Origin: Pseudonocardia acidicola
GTDB lineage: Bacteria > Actinomycetota > Actinomycetes > Mycobacteriales > Pseudonocardiaceae
Assembly (NCBI RefSeq): GCF_012911935.1
Contig: NZ_JAAXLA010000008.1
Location: 1-64,000 of the forward strand
Length of the DNA: 64,000 nucleotides
Direction: 5' to 3'
A model generated the notes under the pieces. It was not told where the DNA came from, did not search any database, and saw nothing but the letters and a program-made list of their open reading frames with translations. The first letter of the stretch is position 1; every line of letters begins with the position of its first letter. Shown piece after piece: positions 19,706 to 27,008 of the stretch. The position numbers and the translations under genes were made by a program.

Positions 19706-19735
19706 GGCACCGCCCTGCACGGTACGGGCGGTGCC
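19706..19735 (+). terminator. Hairpin after the small ORF
   Basis: GGCACCGCCC (19706-19715) pairs perfectly with GGGCGGTGCC (19726-19735) around a 10-nt loop. It starts directly after the small ORF stop. No T-tract follows; it may be a terminator or an attenuator for the downstream transporter gene. Confidence 0.5.
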
Positions 19736-19908
19736 GACGCCGGCATCCGGACAACTACGCGATTCCTCGCGGTGACGTAGACGCCGTTCATGCTCGGGCG
19801 CTTCCTCTGTGGTGAGCCGGCAACGGCCACGTCGTGATCCAGGGCCTCGTTACGCGTCACCCGGCGGCGGCTCACCGCACATTCAGGTCTCGGGTAAGGA
19901 GGAGTGGG

Positions 19909-20610
19909 ATGGCAACAACGGGCGATGTCAACGCAACTCGAGCCGGTGTCGGCGGTGAGGCCGCCGAACTGGAGGTGACGGCTCCGACCGTCGGCCCGCT
20001 GGCCGGGGATCCGACCGTGATCGGTGTACCGCTGTTCATCGTCGGGTCCATCGCGCTCGGCCTGACGCTGATCGGCTTCGTCCCGGCGGGCAACTTCGGC
20101 GCCGTCGCGGTGATCATCTGCGCGACATGGGTCGGACAGGTGATCGCCGCCGTCTGGGCCGCAGCCCTCGGCCAGAACGCGGTGGCCTGCGTGTTCGGCA
20201 TCTTCGCGGGGTTCTGGCTGAGCTACTCGCTGCTGGCGGTGGGCATCCTGCACAGCTGGTGGGGCATCGTTCCCGCCGCCGACGCCGCCTCGGCGACGGC
20301 GTCCACGGGCGACGTCAACCGCTCCGTCGTGTTGTTCCTGATCTGCTGGCTCGCGTTGATCGTCATGCTGACGGTGGTGACCCTGCGGTTCCCGCTCGCG
20401 TTCACCGCACTTCTGGTGGTCGTCGACGCGGCACTGGCGCTCGCGCTCGCCGGATATCTCAAGGGCGCCAGTTCCGGCCTACTGGCCATCGCCGGCTACC
20501 TGGTGTTCACCTTCGCCGCCATCGGGGTGTACCTGTTCGCGAATTCGCTGAGCCTGGCGCTCGGCGGCAAGGGGCTCGAGCTGGGCAAGCCGTTGATCGC
20601 CGCGGGCTGA
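19909..20610 (+). CDS. GPR1/FUN34/YaaH-like membrane protein
   Basis: A 233-residue protein with six likely transmembrane helices after a hydrophilic N-terminus of about 45 residues. Helix order and content (DPTVIGVPLFIVGSIALGL; FGIFAGFWLSYSLLAVGI) fit the acetate/succinate permease family (SatP/YaaH). The family hallmark NPAPLGL is not present in recognisable form; the equivalent stretch is GDPTVIGVPL, so substrate may differ. The ATG at 19909 has AAGGAGG upstream and was preferred over the ATG at 19834. It is convergent with the LacI gene. Transport of a small carboxylate is an inference. Confidence 0.65.
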   Translation: MATTGDVNATRAGVGGEAAELEVTAPTVGPLAGDPTVIGVPLFIVGSIALGLTLIGFVPAGNFGAVAVIICATWVGQVIAAVWAAALGQNAVACVFGIFAGFWLSYSLLAVGILHSWWGIVPAADAASATASTGDVNRSVVLFLICWLALIVMLTVVTLRFPLAFTALLVVVDAALALALAGYLKGASSGLLAIAGYLVFTFAAIGVYLFANSLSLALGGKGLELGKPLIAAG

Positions 20611-20660
20611 GGTCGTCCGCTCGCCGCGGCTGCCGGCGTGGCGGACCCACCCCGTCGATC

Positions 20661-21677
20661 TCACCGGCTGATCCTGCGCGGTGGGCCCGAGCTCGTGCGG
20701 ACGACGAGCCGGGGCGGTGTGACGAACTCGCCCGCCGGCACCTCCTGCCCCTCGCAACGGGCGACGGCGCGCCGGACGGCGGTGGCCGCGAGGGCGGCGG
20801 GGTCCTGGCTGACCGAGGTCAGCTCGACGTTGCGCAGCGACGCGAGCCGGGTGTCGTCGTAGCCCACCACGGAGATCTCGCCCGGAACGTCGACGCCGCG
20901 CACCCGCAGGGTCAGCAGCAGCCCGAACGCGGTCATGTCGTTGTGCGTCAGCACAGCCGTCGGCGGGCGGGCCGCGGCCAGCAACTCCATGGCCGCCGCG
21001 ACCCCGGACTCCTCGTCGGCGTGCCCCCCGAGGACACGGGCCCGGTCGGCGAGACCGTGCGCGGACATGGCGTCCAGGTAGCCCTCGCGCCGGGTGCGGC
21101 TCATCACCGCCCGGCCGCCGTCGACGTAGTGGATGTCGCGATGCCCCGCAGCGACCAGGTGCTCGACCGCCGCCCCGACCCCGCGCCGGTCGTCGGCGCG
21201 CACCGAGTCCACCGACTCGGCGTGCAACTCCGAGCCGACCGTCACCGCCGGGACCCGCCTGCTGAGCGCGGCGAGATCGTGGTTGCCGATGTCCGGACTG
21301 ACCAGGACCAGCGCGGCGCAGCGCTCCTGCAGCAGGCTCTCGACGGCCTGGAGTTCGGTGCGCGTCCGGGTGGTCGCGCTGAGCACGAGGTCGTAGCCGG
21401 TGTCGGCGACGGCCCGGTACAGGTGCTCGACCACCTCGGCGTGGAAGGCCTGGGAGACGGTGAACGTGACACCGAGCAGTCGTGAGTTCTGCTCGCGCAG
21501 CATCCGCGCGCGCTGGTCCGGCCGGTAGCCGAGCCGGTCGGCCGTCCGCAGAATCCGGCGGCGGGTCTCCTCCGACACACCGGGCTCGCCGCGCAGGGCC
21601 ACCGACGCGGAGGAGACGGATGTGCCCGCGGCCCGCGCGACGTCCACGATCGTGACCCGCCCGGCCCTCGCCGCCAC
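20661..21677 (-). CDS. LacI-family repressor of the inositol-type locus
   Basis: Sugar-responsive repressor, 338 residues. The HTH VTIVDVARAAGTSVSSASVAL is at the N-terminus, followed by a hinge and a periplasmic-binding-like core. GTG at 21677 was chosen because GAGGAG lies five bases upstream and it places the HTH about 8 residues in; GTG two codons earlier is also possible. It is divergent from the Gfo/Idh/MocA gene at 21911, and two GGAACGTTCC palindromes lie between them, so it probably represses that two-gene operon and perhaps itself. The effector is likely a polyol or sugar. Confidence 0.9.
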   Translation of the reverse strand: MAARAGRVTIVDVARAAGTSVSSASVALRGEPGVSEETRRRILRTADRLGYRPDQRARMLREQNSRLLGVTFTVSQAFHAEVVEHLYRAVADTGYDLVLSATTRTRTELQAVESLLQERCAALVLVSPDIGNHDLAALSRRVPAVTVGSELHAESVDSVRADDRRGVGAAVEHLVAAGHRDIHYVDGGRAVMSRTRREGYLDAMSAHGLADRARVLGGHADEESGVAAAMELLAAARPPTAVLTHNDMTAFGLLLTLRVRGVDVPGEISVVGYDDTRLASLRNVELTSVSQDPAALAATAVRRAVARCEGQEVPAGEFVTPPRLVVRTSSGPPRRISR

Positions 21678-21722
21678 CTGCACTCCTCGCGCGTCCCGGA
21701 CCGATCCGGCCCCGACTTTGTC

Positions 21723-21752
21723 TTGACATGCTAACCCACGCCTGGCTACCTT
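21723..21752 (+). promoter_or_regulatory. Promoter of the Gfo/Idh-isomerase operon
   Basis: TTGACA (21723-21728) and TACCTT (21747-21752) are separated by 18 bp, a good primary-sigma match. The first LacI-type palindrome begins 12 bp after the -10 element, where a bound repressor would block initiation. Confidence 0.6.
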
Positions 21753-21764
21753 CTCAGCGGACGT

Positions 21765-21780
21765 ACCGGAACGTTCCGGT
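21765..21780. promoter_or_regulatory. LacI-type operator 1, 16-bp perfect palindrome
   Basis: ACCGGAACGTTCCGGT is its own reverse complement and has the central CG typical of LacI-family operators. It lies between the divergent LacI and Gfo/Idh genes. Confidence 0.75.
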
Positions 21781-21811
21781 AATATTTCTGAGCTGTTCTC
21801 AGCCATTTCGA

Positions 21812-21825
21812 CTGGAACGTTCCGG
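21812..21825. promoter_or_regulatory. LacI-type operator 2
   Basis: CTGGAACGTTCCGG shares the core GGAACGTTCC with operator 1 and has one mismatch in its outer arm. Centre-to-centre distance to operator 1 is about 46 bp, so both could be bound together. Confidence 0.65.
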
Positions 21826-21910
21826 GTGCCCCGCCGGCGTTTGTCCACCTGCGCACCCATCCCGGAGACCCGAGACCGGTCCGCGGCGTCCTGCATCCGA
21901 AAGGCAGCCC

Positions 21911-23122
21911 ATGTCGACCCAGCCCGACTCCGGCAAGCCCGTCTCCGTCGCGGTGATCGGGGCCGGCATGGCCGGCCGCAGCCACGCCGCCGGCTACCGC
22001 AACGTGAACACCGTCTTCGGCGCCGGCCTGCCGCCCGTCCGCCTGGCCGCGATCGCCGACGCGAACGCCGAGCTCGGCGCGGACGCCGCTCGCCGCTACG
22101 GGTACGAGAAGGCGCTCCCGAGCTGGGAGGCCGTCGCCGAGGACCCGACGATCGACGCCGTCAGCATCGTCGTCGGCAACTCCCTGCACCGGCCGATCGC
22201 GGAGGCGCTGGTCGCCGCGGGCAAGCACGTGCTGTGCGAGAAGCCGCTGGCCGGCTCGATCACCGACGCCCGCGCGATGGCCGACCTCGAGCGCTCCGCG
22301 GACGTCGTGACCGCCGTCGGGTACACCTTCCGCCGCTCCCCCGCCATCGCCGCGATCCGCGACCATGTCCAGGGCGGCGAGCTGGGCGATCTCACGCTGT
22401 TCAGCGGCCGCTACTGGTGCGACTACGCGACCGACCCGAACGGCCCGCTGAGCTGGCGGTTCTCCGGTGGCGCCGGCTCCGGCGCGCTCGGCGACATCGG
22501 CGCCCACGTGATCGACACCGCGGAGTTCATCGCCGGGCCCGTCGTCGCGGTCTCCGGCGCGTCGCTCTCGACACAGATCGGCAAGCGGCCGCTGCCCCTC
22601 GGCGCGGTCGTCGGGCACAACGCCGCCCCGGTCTCCGACGAGCTCGGCAAGGTCGAGAACGAGGACACCGCCTCCTTCACCGCCTGCTTCTCCTCCGGCC
22701 TGATGGGCACGTTCTCCGTGTCCCGCACCGCCTTCGGCCTGCCCAACGGGCTCGCCTTCGACGTCCTGGGGCTGCGCGGACGGGCCGCGTTCGACCAGCA
22801 CCGGCCCGCCGAGTACCTCTTCGACGACAGCCAGCCCGACGCCCGCACCCGGGGCGCCCGGCAGGTCATCGCCGGCCCGCAGATGCCCTACTTCGCGGGC
22901 GGCTACCCGATGGAGGCACCGGGGGTCGGCGGCGGCAACGCCGAGATGTTCGTCTACCAGGCCCGGGCCTTCCTCGACCAGGTCGCGGGCGTCGCCGATC
23001 CGCTCCCCGCATGCGCCACCTTCGCCGACGCCCTGCGGACCATGGAGGTCATCCAGGCCGTCGTGGAGTCCTCCCGCAACGGCGGCGCCACCGTCGAGGT
23101 CCCGCCCGTCCCCGCCGCCTGA
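21911..23122 (+). CDS. Gfo/Idh/MocA-family oxidoreductase (inositol/sugar dehydrogenase-like)
   Basis: NAD(P)-dependent dehydrogenase of sugars or cyclitols, 403 residues. The N-terminal Rossmann domain has AVIGAGMAGRSHAAGYR; the conserved CEKPLAG follows near residue 115; the C-terminal half is the alpha/beta substrate domain (GSGALGDIGAHVIDTAEF). It is longer than classical IolG (about 340). It is the first gene after the LacI-controlled promoter, followed 30 bp later by a TIM-barrel gene, a pair seen in pathways where a keto-sugar is formed and then isomerised. Substrate cannot be fixed from sequence. Confidence 0.88.
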   Translation: MSTQPDSGKPVSVAVIGAGMAGRSHAAGYRNVNTVFGAGLPPVRLAAIADANAELGADAARRYGYEKALPSWEAVAEDPTIDAVSIVVGNSLHRPIAEALVAAGKHVLCEKPLAGSITDARAMADLERSADVVTAVGYTFRRSPAIAAIRDHVQGGELGDLTLFSGRYWCDYATDPNGPLSWRFSGGAGSGALGDIGAHVIDTAEFIAGPVVAVSGASLSTQIGKRPLPLGAVVGHNAAPVSDELGKVENEDTASFTACFSSGLMGTFSVSRTAFGLPNGLAFDVLGLRGRAAFDQHRPAEYLFDDSQPDARTRGARQVIAGPQMPYFAGGYPMEAPGVGGGNAEMFVYQARAFLDQVAGVADPLPACATFADALRTMEVIQAVVESSRNGGATVEVPPVPAA

Positions 23123-23152
23123 GCACCCTCACCGACCGGAAAGCAGCTGATC

Positions 23153-24151
23153 ATGCCCCTCAAGCTCGGCGCCTACACCGCCTGCCTGCACGACCTGCCC
23201 CTCACCGAGGCCCTCGACGTGGTGGCGGCCAACGGCCTGACCTCCGTCGAGGTCAACACCGGCGGGTTCCTCCCCGCCCCGCACTGCCCCGTGGACCTGC
23301 TGCTGTCCTCGGCCACCGCCCGCGCGGAGTACCTCGCGACCTTCGCCGACCGCGGGATGGAGCTGACCGGCCTCAACTGCAACGGCAACCCGCTCAACCC
23401 GCTGCCGGGCGTCGGACCGAAGCACGCCGACGACCTGCGCCGCACCATCGGGCTCGCGGGCCTGCTCGGTGTGAAGCACGTCGTGACGATGTCCGGCACC
23501 CCCGGCTCCGACCCCGACGCGAAGTACCCCTCCTGGGTCGTGAACCCCTGGGACGGCGTCTACATGGACGTCCTGGACCACCAGTGGGGTGTGGCCGTCG
23601 AGTTCTGGACCGAGATCGACGCCCTGGCCCGGGAGAACGACGTCCGGGTCGCCATCGAGATGCACCCGCACAACGTGGTGTTCTCCCCCGTCACCCTCAA
23701 GCGCCTCGTCGACGAGACCGGCGCGACGAATGTCGGCGCGGAGATGGACCCGTCGCACCTGATGTGGCAGGGCATGGACGTCGTGGCCTCCGTCAGGTGG
23801 CTGGGCCCGCTGGTGTTCCACGCCGCCGCCAAGGACGCGATGCTCTGCCCCGGCGCCGACATCCGGGGAGTGCTGGACACCTCGTTCACCCGGGTGCCCG
23901 CCGACGCCCCCGGCAAGGTGCCCACGGGCTACGGGTTCTGGTGCAACGCCTGGCCGGAGAACCCCGCCTGGAGGTTCGTGGCCGTCGGCGTCGGACACGA
24001 CCTCTCCTACTGGACCGAGTTCCTGCGCGCCCTCGCCGAGATCGACCCGGACATGGCCGTCAACATCGAGCACGAGGACGCCGCCTACTCCCGGACCGAG
24101 GGACTCGCCCTGGCCGCGAAGAACCTGCACAGCGCCGCGAGCGGCCTCTGA
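23153..24151 (+). CDS. Sugar phosphate isomerase/epimerase-like TIM barrel
   Basis: Xylose-isomerase-like TIM-barrel protein, 332 residues. Metal-binding or acid/base residues typical of the fold appear in AIEMHPHNVVF, GAEMDPSHLMWQGMD and FHAAAKDAML. Family members are isomerases, epimerases or dehydratases of sugars and inosose. It lies 30 bp after the Gfo/Idh gene with GGAAAGC upstream, and is convergent with the GntR gene. It probably acts on the keto product of that dehydrogenase. Confidence 0.85.
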   Translation: MPLKLGAYTACLHDLPLTEALDVVAANGLTSVEVNTGGFLPAPHCPVDLLLSSATARAEYLATFADRGMELTGLNCNGNPLNPLPGVGPKHADDLRRTIGLAGLLGVKHVVTMSGTPGSDPDAKYPSWVVNPWDGVYMDVLDHQWGVAVEFWTEIDALARENDVRVAIEMHPHNVVFSPVTLKRLVDETGATNVGAEMDPSHLMWQGMDVVASVRWLGPLVFHAAAKDAMLCPGADIRGVLDTSFTRVPADAPGKVPTGYGFWCNAWPENPAWRFVAVGVGHDLSYWTEFLRALAEIDPDMAVNIEHEDAAYSRTEGLALAAKNLHSAASGL

Positions 24152-24185
24152 TCCGCTCCGCTCCCGCACGGGGCCGGACGCGGTC

Positions 24186-24944
24186 CTAGCTGGTCAGCGT
24201 GAGCTCGAAGGAGTACCGGCTGGCACGGTAGAGGTGCGAGCCGTACTCGACGGCCCGTCCCTGCTCGTCCCACGCCGTGCGGGCCATGGTCAGCATCGGG
24301 GCGCCGCGGGAGTCGCCCAGCACCCGCGCCTCGGCGGCGGTCGCCGCCCTGGCGCCCACCACCTGGTTCGCCATGCGCGGGACGTGCCCGGCCGCCCGCA
24401 GCAACTCGTAGAGCCCTCTCTCCTCGAGGTCGGCGCGGCGCAGCGGCAGGACATCGAGCGGTACCGCGTTGTGCATGAGGGCGAGCGGTTCGTCACCTGC
24501 GTACCGCAGCCGCTCGACCCAGGTGACCTCGGTTCCGAACGGCACGCCCAGCGCCTCCGCGATCGCATCGGGTGCCGGCTTGATCTCCAGGGAGCGGATG
24601 ACCGTGCGCGGCTGCTGACCGGTCTTGACGAGGTCGTCGTAGAGGCTGGTCAGCTCGACGGGGCGCCGGACCTTCGGATGCACGATCTGGGTACCGACAC
24701 CGCGCTTGCGCACGAGCATCCCCCGCTCGACGAGGTAGGCGATCGCGCGCCGCATCGTCGGCCGCGACACGCCGAGGCGGTCGGCCAGTTCGACCTCGTT
24801 CTCCAGCCGGCCACCCACCGGCATCTCGCCGCTCTCGATCTGCTGCTGCAACCGGGTGGCCACCTGGAAGTAGAGCGGGACCGGGCTGGACCGGTCGAGC
24901 GCCACGTCAGGAACCAGTCCGCCGCCGATTGATCCGTTCACCAC
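24186..24944 (-). CDS. GntR/UTRA-family repressor of the iol genes
   Basis: Transcriptional regulator of 252 residues, HutC-type. The winged HTH (PLYFQVATRLQQQIESGEMP ... LADRLGVSRPTMRRAIAYL) is followed by a UTRA effector domain (EVTWVERLRYAGDEPLALMH). The first of two adjacent GTGs (24944) was chosen: GAGGGG is five bases upstream. A perfect 11-bp inverted repeat lies 15 bp upstream, in the spacer shared with the divergent iol operon. GntR regulators control inositol genes in several actinobacteria, so it most likely represses the iol operon until an inositol metabolite binds. Confidence 0.9.
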   Translation of the reverse strand: MVNGSIGGGLVPDVALDRSSPVPLYFQVATRLQQQIESGEMPVGGRLENEVELADRLGVSRPTMRRAIAYLVERGMLVRKRGVGTQIVHPKVRRPVELTSLYDDLVKTGQQPRTVIRSLEIKPAPDAIAEALGVPFGTEVTWVERLRYAGDEPLALMHNAVPLDVLPLRRADLEERGLYELLRAAGHVPRMANQVVGARAATAAEARVLGDSRGAPMLTMARTAWDEQGRAVEYGSHLYRASRYSFELTLTS

Positions 24945-24958
24945 TGCAACCCCTCGTA

Positions 24959-24983
24959 TGTCCTGACATCTTATGTCAGGACA
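24959..24983. promoter_or_regulatory. GntR-type operator, 25-bp inverted repeat
   Basis: TGTCCTGACAT (24959-24969) and ATGTCAGGACA (24973-24983) are exact reverse complements with a 3-bp spacer. It lies just upstream of the TTGACG promoter element reading toward iolC and next to the GntR start, so binding could control both directions. Confidence 0.85.
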
Positions 24984-24988
24984 AAGTA

Positions 24989-25017
24989 TTGACGTACTGC
25001 TGTAACGAGCGTACACC
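24989..25017 (+). promoter_or_regulatory. Promoter of the iol operon
   Basis: TTGACG (24989-24994) and TACACC (25012-25017) are 17 bp apart. The GntR palindrome ends 5 bp upstream of the -35 element. About 125 nt of 5' leader precede the small upstream ORF. Confidence 0.55.
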
Positions 25018-25142
25018 TTGACGCGGTGGCCGACGTCACGGCGGCCGAAGTCGCCCAGCACCGACACCTGCTTCCAGCTGGACGCGGGGCCGCCTCGCCG
25101 GGTCCCCGGCGCCGATGTGCGGGAGCGAACGAGAGGACAGCG

Positions 25143-25181
25143 ATGGCGCTGTACATGCTCTACCCAGGGCCCCACCGATGA
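25143..25181 (+). CDS. Possible 12-residue upstream peptide coupled to iolC
   Basis: ATG at 25143 follows GAGAGGACAGCG and encodes MALYMLYPGPHR. Its TGA overlaps the iolC ATG as ATGA (25178-25181). iolC itself has only a weak SD, so ribosomes finishing this peptide would be positioned to start iolC. Too short to judge by coding statistics. Confidence 0.45.
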   Translation: MALYMLYPGPHR

Positions 25182-26140
25182 GCGCCGGTGCGAGCGCCCC
25201 CGAGGTGCTGACCATGGGCCGGATGGGCGTCGACATCTACCCGTTGCAGGTGGGGGTGTCGCTGCGCGAGGTCGAGACGTTCGGCAAGTACCTCGGGGGC
25301 AGCCCGGCGAACGTCGCGGTGGCGGCCGCCCGCTACGGCCGGCGCAGCGCGATCATCTCCCGGACCGGTGCGGATCCGTTCGGGGAGTTCGTGCACGACG
25401 CCCTTCGGGGGTTCGGCGTCGACGACCGGTACGTGTCGGCCGTGCCGTCCCTGCCCACGCCGGTGACCTTCTGCGAGATCTTCCCGCCCGACGACTTCCC
25501 GCTGTACTTCTACCGTTTCCCGAAGGCCCCCGACCTGGAGATCCACGCCGACGAGCTGGACCTCGACGCCGTCCGCGACGCCGGCATCCTCTGGGTGACG
25601 GTCACGGGCCTGTGCCAGGAGCCCAGCCGGGAGGCGACCCTGCACGCCCTGCGCACCCGTGGCCGCCGCGGTACGACGGTCCTCGACCTGGACTACCGCC
25701 CCATGTTCTGGCCCTCTCGCGAGACGGCGCGCCGCTGGGTCCAGGAGGCGTTGCCGCACGTCACCGTCGCGGTCGGCAACCTCGACGAGTGCGACACGGC
25801 GGTCGGGGTGCGCGAACCGCGCACGGCCGCGCGGGCCCTGCACGAGGCCGGCGTGGAGCTGGCGGTGGTCAAGCAGGGACCGGCCGGTGTCCTGGCCTCC
25901 GACGGCCGGGCCGAGGTCGAGGTCCCTCCGGTGCCCGTCGACGTCCTCAACGGACTGGGCGCGGGCGACGCCTTCGGCGGCGCGCTCTGCCACGCCCTTC
26001 TCGCACGGTGGGAACTGGAGCGATCCATGCGGTTCTGCAACGCCGCCGGTGCCATCGTCGCATCACGCCTCGCGTGTGCCGACGCCATGCCGACCGCAGC
26101 CGAGGTCGAGGCCAAGATCGAGGAGGCCGTCCGTGCGTGA
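25178..26140 (+). CDS. iolC: 5-dehydro-2-deoxygluconokinase
   Basis: Phosphorylates 5-dehydro-2-deoxy-D-gluconate in myo-inositol catabolism. The 320-residue PfkB-family kinase has the substrate motif GKYLGGSPANVAVAAARYG near residue 40 and the anion-hole/catalytic signature NGLGAGDAFGGAL near residue 270. The opening EVLTMGRMGVDIYP matches IolC. Many IolC proteins carry a C-terminal aldolase-like DUF2090 domain; this one does not, and the next gene encodes a separate barrel protein. ATG at 25178 overlaps the stop of a 12-codon upstream ORF. First enzyme gene of the operon. Confidence 0.92.
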   Translation: MSAGASAPEVLTMGRMGVDIYPLQVGVSLREVETFGKYLGGSPANVAVAAARYGRRSAIISRTGADPFGEFVHDALRGFGVDDRYVSAVPSLPTPVTFCEIFPPDDFPLYFYRFPKAPDLEIHADELDLDAVRDAGILWVTVTGLCQEPSREATLHALRTRGRRGTTVLDLDYRPMFWPSRETARRWVQEALPHVTVAVGNLDECDTAVGVREPRTAARALHEAGVELAVVKQGPAGVLASDGRAEVEVPPVPVDVLNGLGAGDAFGGALCHALLARWELERSMRFCNAAGAIVASRLACADAMPTAAEVEAKIEEAVRA

Positions 26141-27008
26141 GGACCAGCTCCGCGAGCTCATCGAGACGCGCGTCCAGCGGCCCGCTGCGATCGCGGAGGC
26201 CGCGAGCCGCCGCCGGCGGCCCGACTCGCTCCTCGGCGAGCACGGCAGGCTGATGATGATCGCAGCGGATCACCCGGCGCGGGGGGCGCTACGGGCCGGT
26301 GATCGGCCGATGGCGATGGGTGACCGGGTCGACCTGCTGGATCGGCTGTGCCTGGCGCTGTCCCGCCCCGGGGTCAACGGGGTGCTCGGCACCCCCGACG
26401 TCCTCGAGGACCTGCTGCTGCTCGGGGCCCTGGACAGCAAGGTCGTGGTGGGCTCGATGAACCGCGGTGGCCTGGCCGGAACCTCCTTCGAGATCGACGA
26501 CCGGTTCACCGCCTACGACGCGGCGAGCATCGCCGCCGCCGGCTTCGACGGGGGCAAGATGCTCACCCGCATCGACCCGGACGATGCCGGCACCGTGGCC
26601 ACCCTCGAGGCCTGCGGGCGGGCGGTCAGCGACCTCGCCCGGCACCGCCTGATGGCGATGATCGAGCCCTTCATCTCGCACCGCCTCGACGGCCGGGTCC
26701 GCAACGAGCTGACCGGTGAGGCGATGACCCGGGCGATGTCCGTGGCCGCGGGGCTCGGATCGACGTCGGCCTACACCTGGCTGAAGGTCCCGATGGTGGA
26801 CGACATGGAACGAGTCATGGCGGCCACGACCCTGCCGGCCCTCATCCTCGGCGGCGAGGTCACCGACGACCAGGACGCCGCGTTCGCGAGCTGGGCCAAG
26901 GCGCTGACGCTGCCCACCGTGCAGGGGCTGGTCATCGGCCGCTCGCTGCTCTACCCGCCGGGCGACGACGTCGCGGCGGCCGTCGACGCAGCGGTGAGCC
27001 TGCTGTGA
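26133..27008 (+). CDS. Cgl0159-family (beta/alpha)8 protein, probable DKGP aldolase
   Basis: A 291-residue barrel protein of the actinobacterial Cgl0159 family, which sits beside iolC in inositol clusters. Visible features fit a class I aldolase-like barrel: MMIAADHPARGAL near the start, GGKMLTRIDPDD, MAMIEPF, and TSAYTWLKVPMVDD, where the Lys could be the Schiff-base residue. No IolJ-type class II aldolase is seen in the window, so this protein may cleave 2-deoxy-5-keto-gluconate 6-phosphate. That role is inferred. GTG at 26133 overlaps the end of iolC by 8 bp. Confidence 0.75.
   Translation: MREDQLRELIETRVQRPAAIAEAASRRRRPDSLLGEHGRLMMIAADHPARGALRAGDRPMAMGDRVDLLDRLCLALSRPGVNGVLGTPDVLEDLLLLGALDSKVVVGSMNRGGLAGTSFEIDDRFTAYDAASIAAAGFDGGKMLTRIDPDDAGTVATLEACGRAVSDLARHRLMAMIEPFISHRLDGRVRNELTGEAMTRAMSVAAGLGSTSAYTWLKVPMVDDMERVMAATTLPALILGGEVTDDQDAAFASWAKALTLPTVQGLVIGRSLLYPPGDDVAAAVDAAVSLL

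Larger units (their letters stand above)
19393..19908. other. 516-bp intergenic region with small ORF and hairpins
   Basis: Divergent spacer between the Bcr/CflA exporter and the YaaH-like gene. It contains an inverted repeat CCTAGTC/GACTAGG (19570-19590), a 33-codon ORF with a good RBS (19603-19704) and a perfect 10-bp hairpin (19706-19735), listed separately. Confidence 0.6.
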
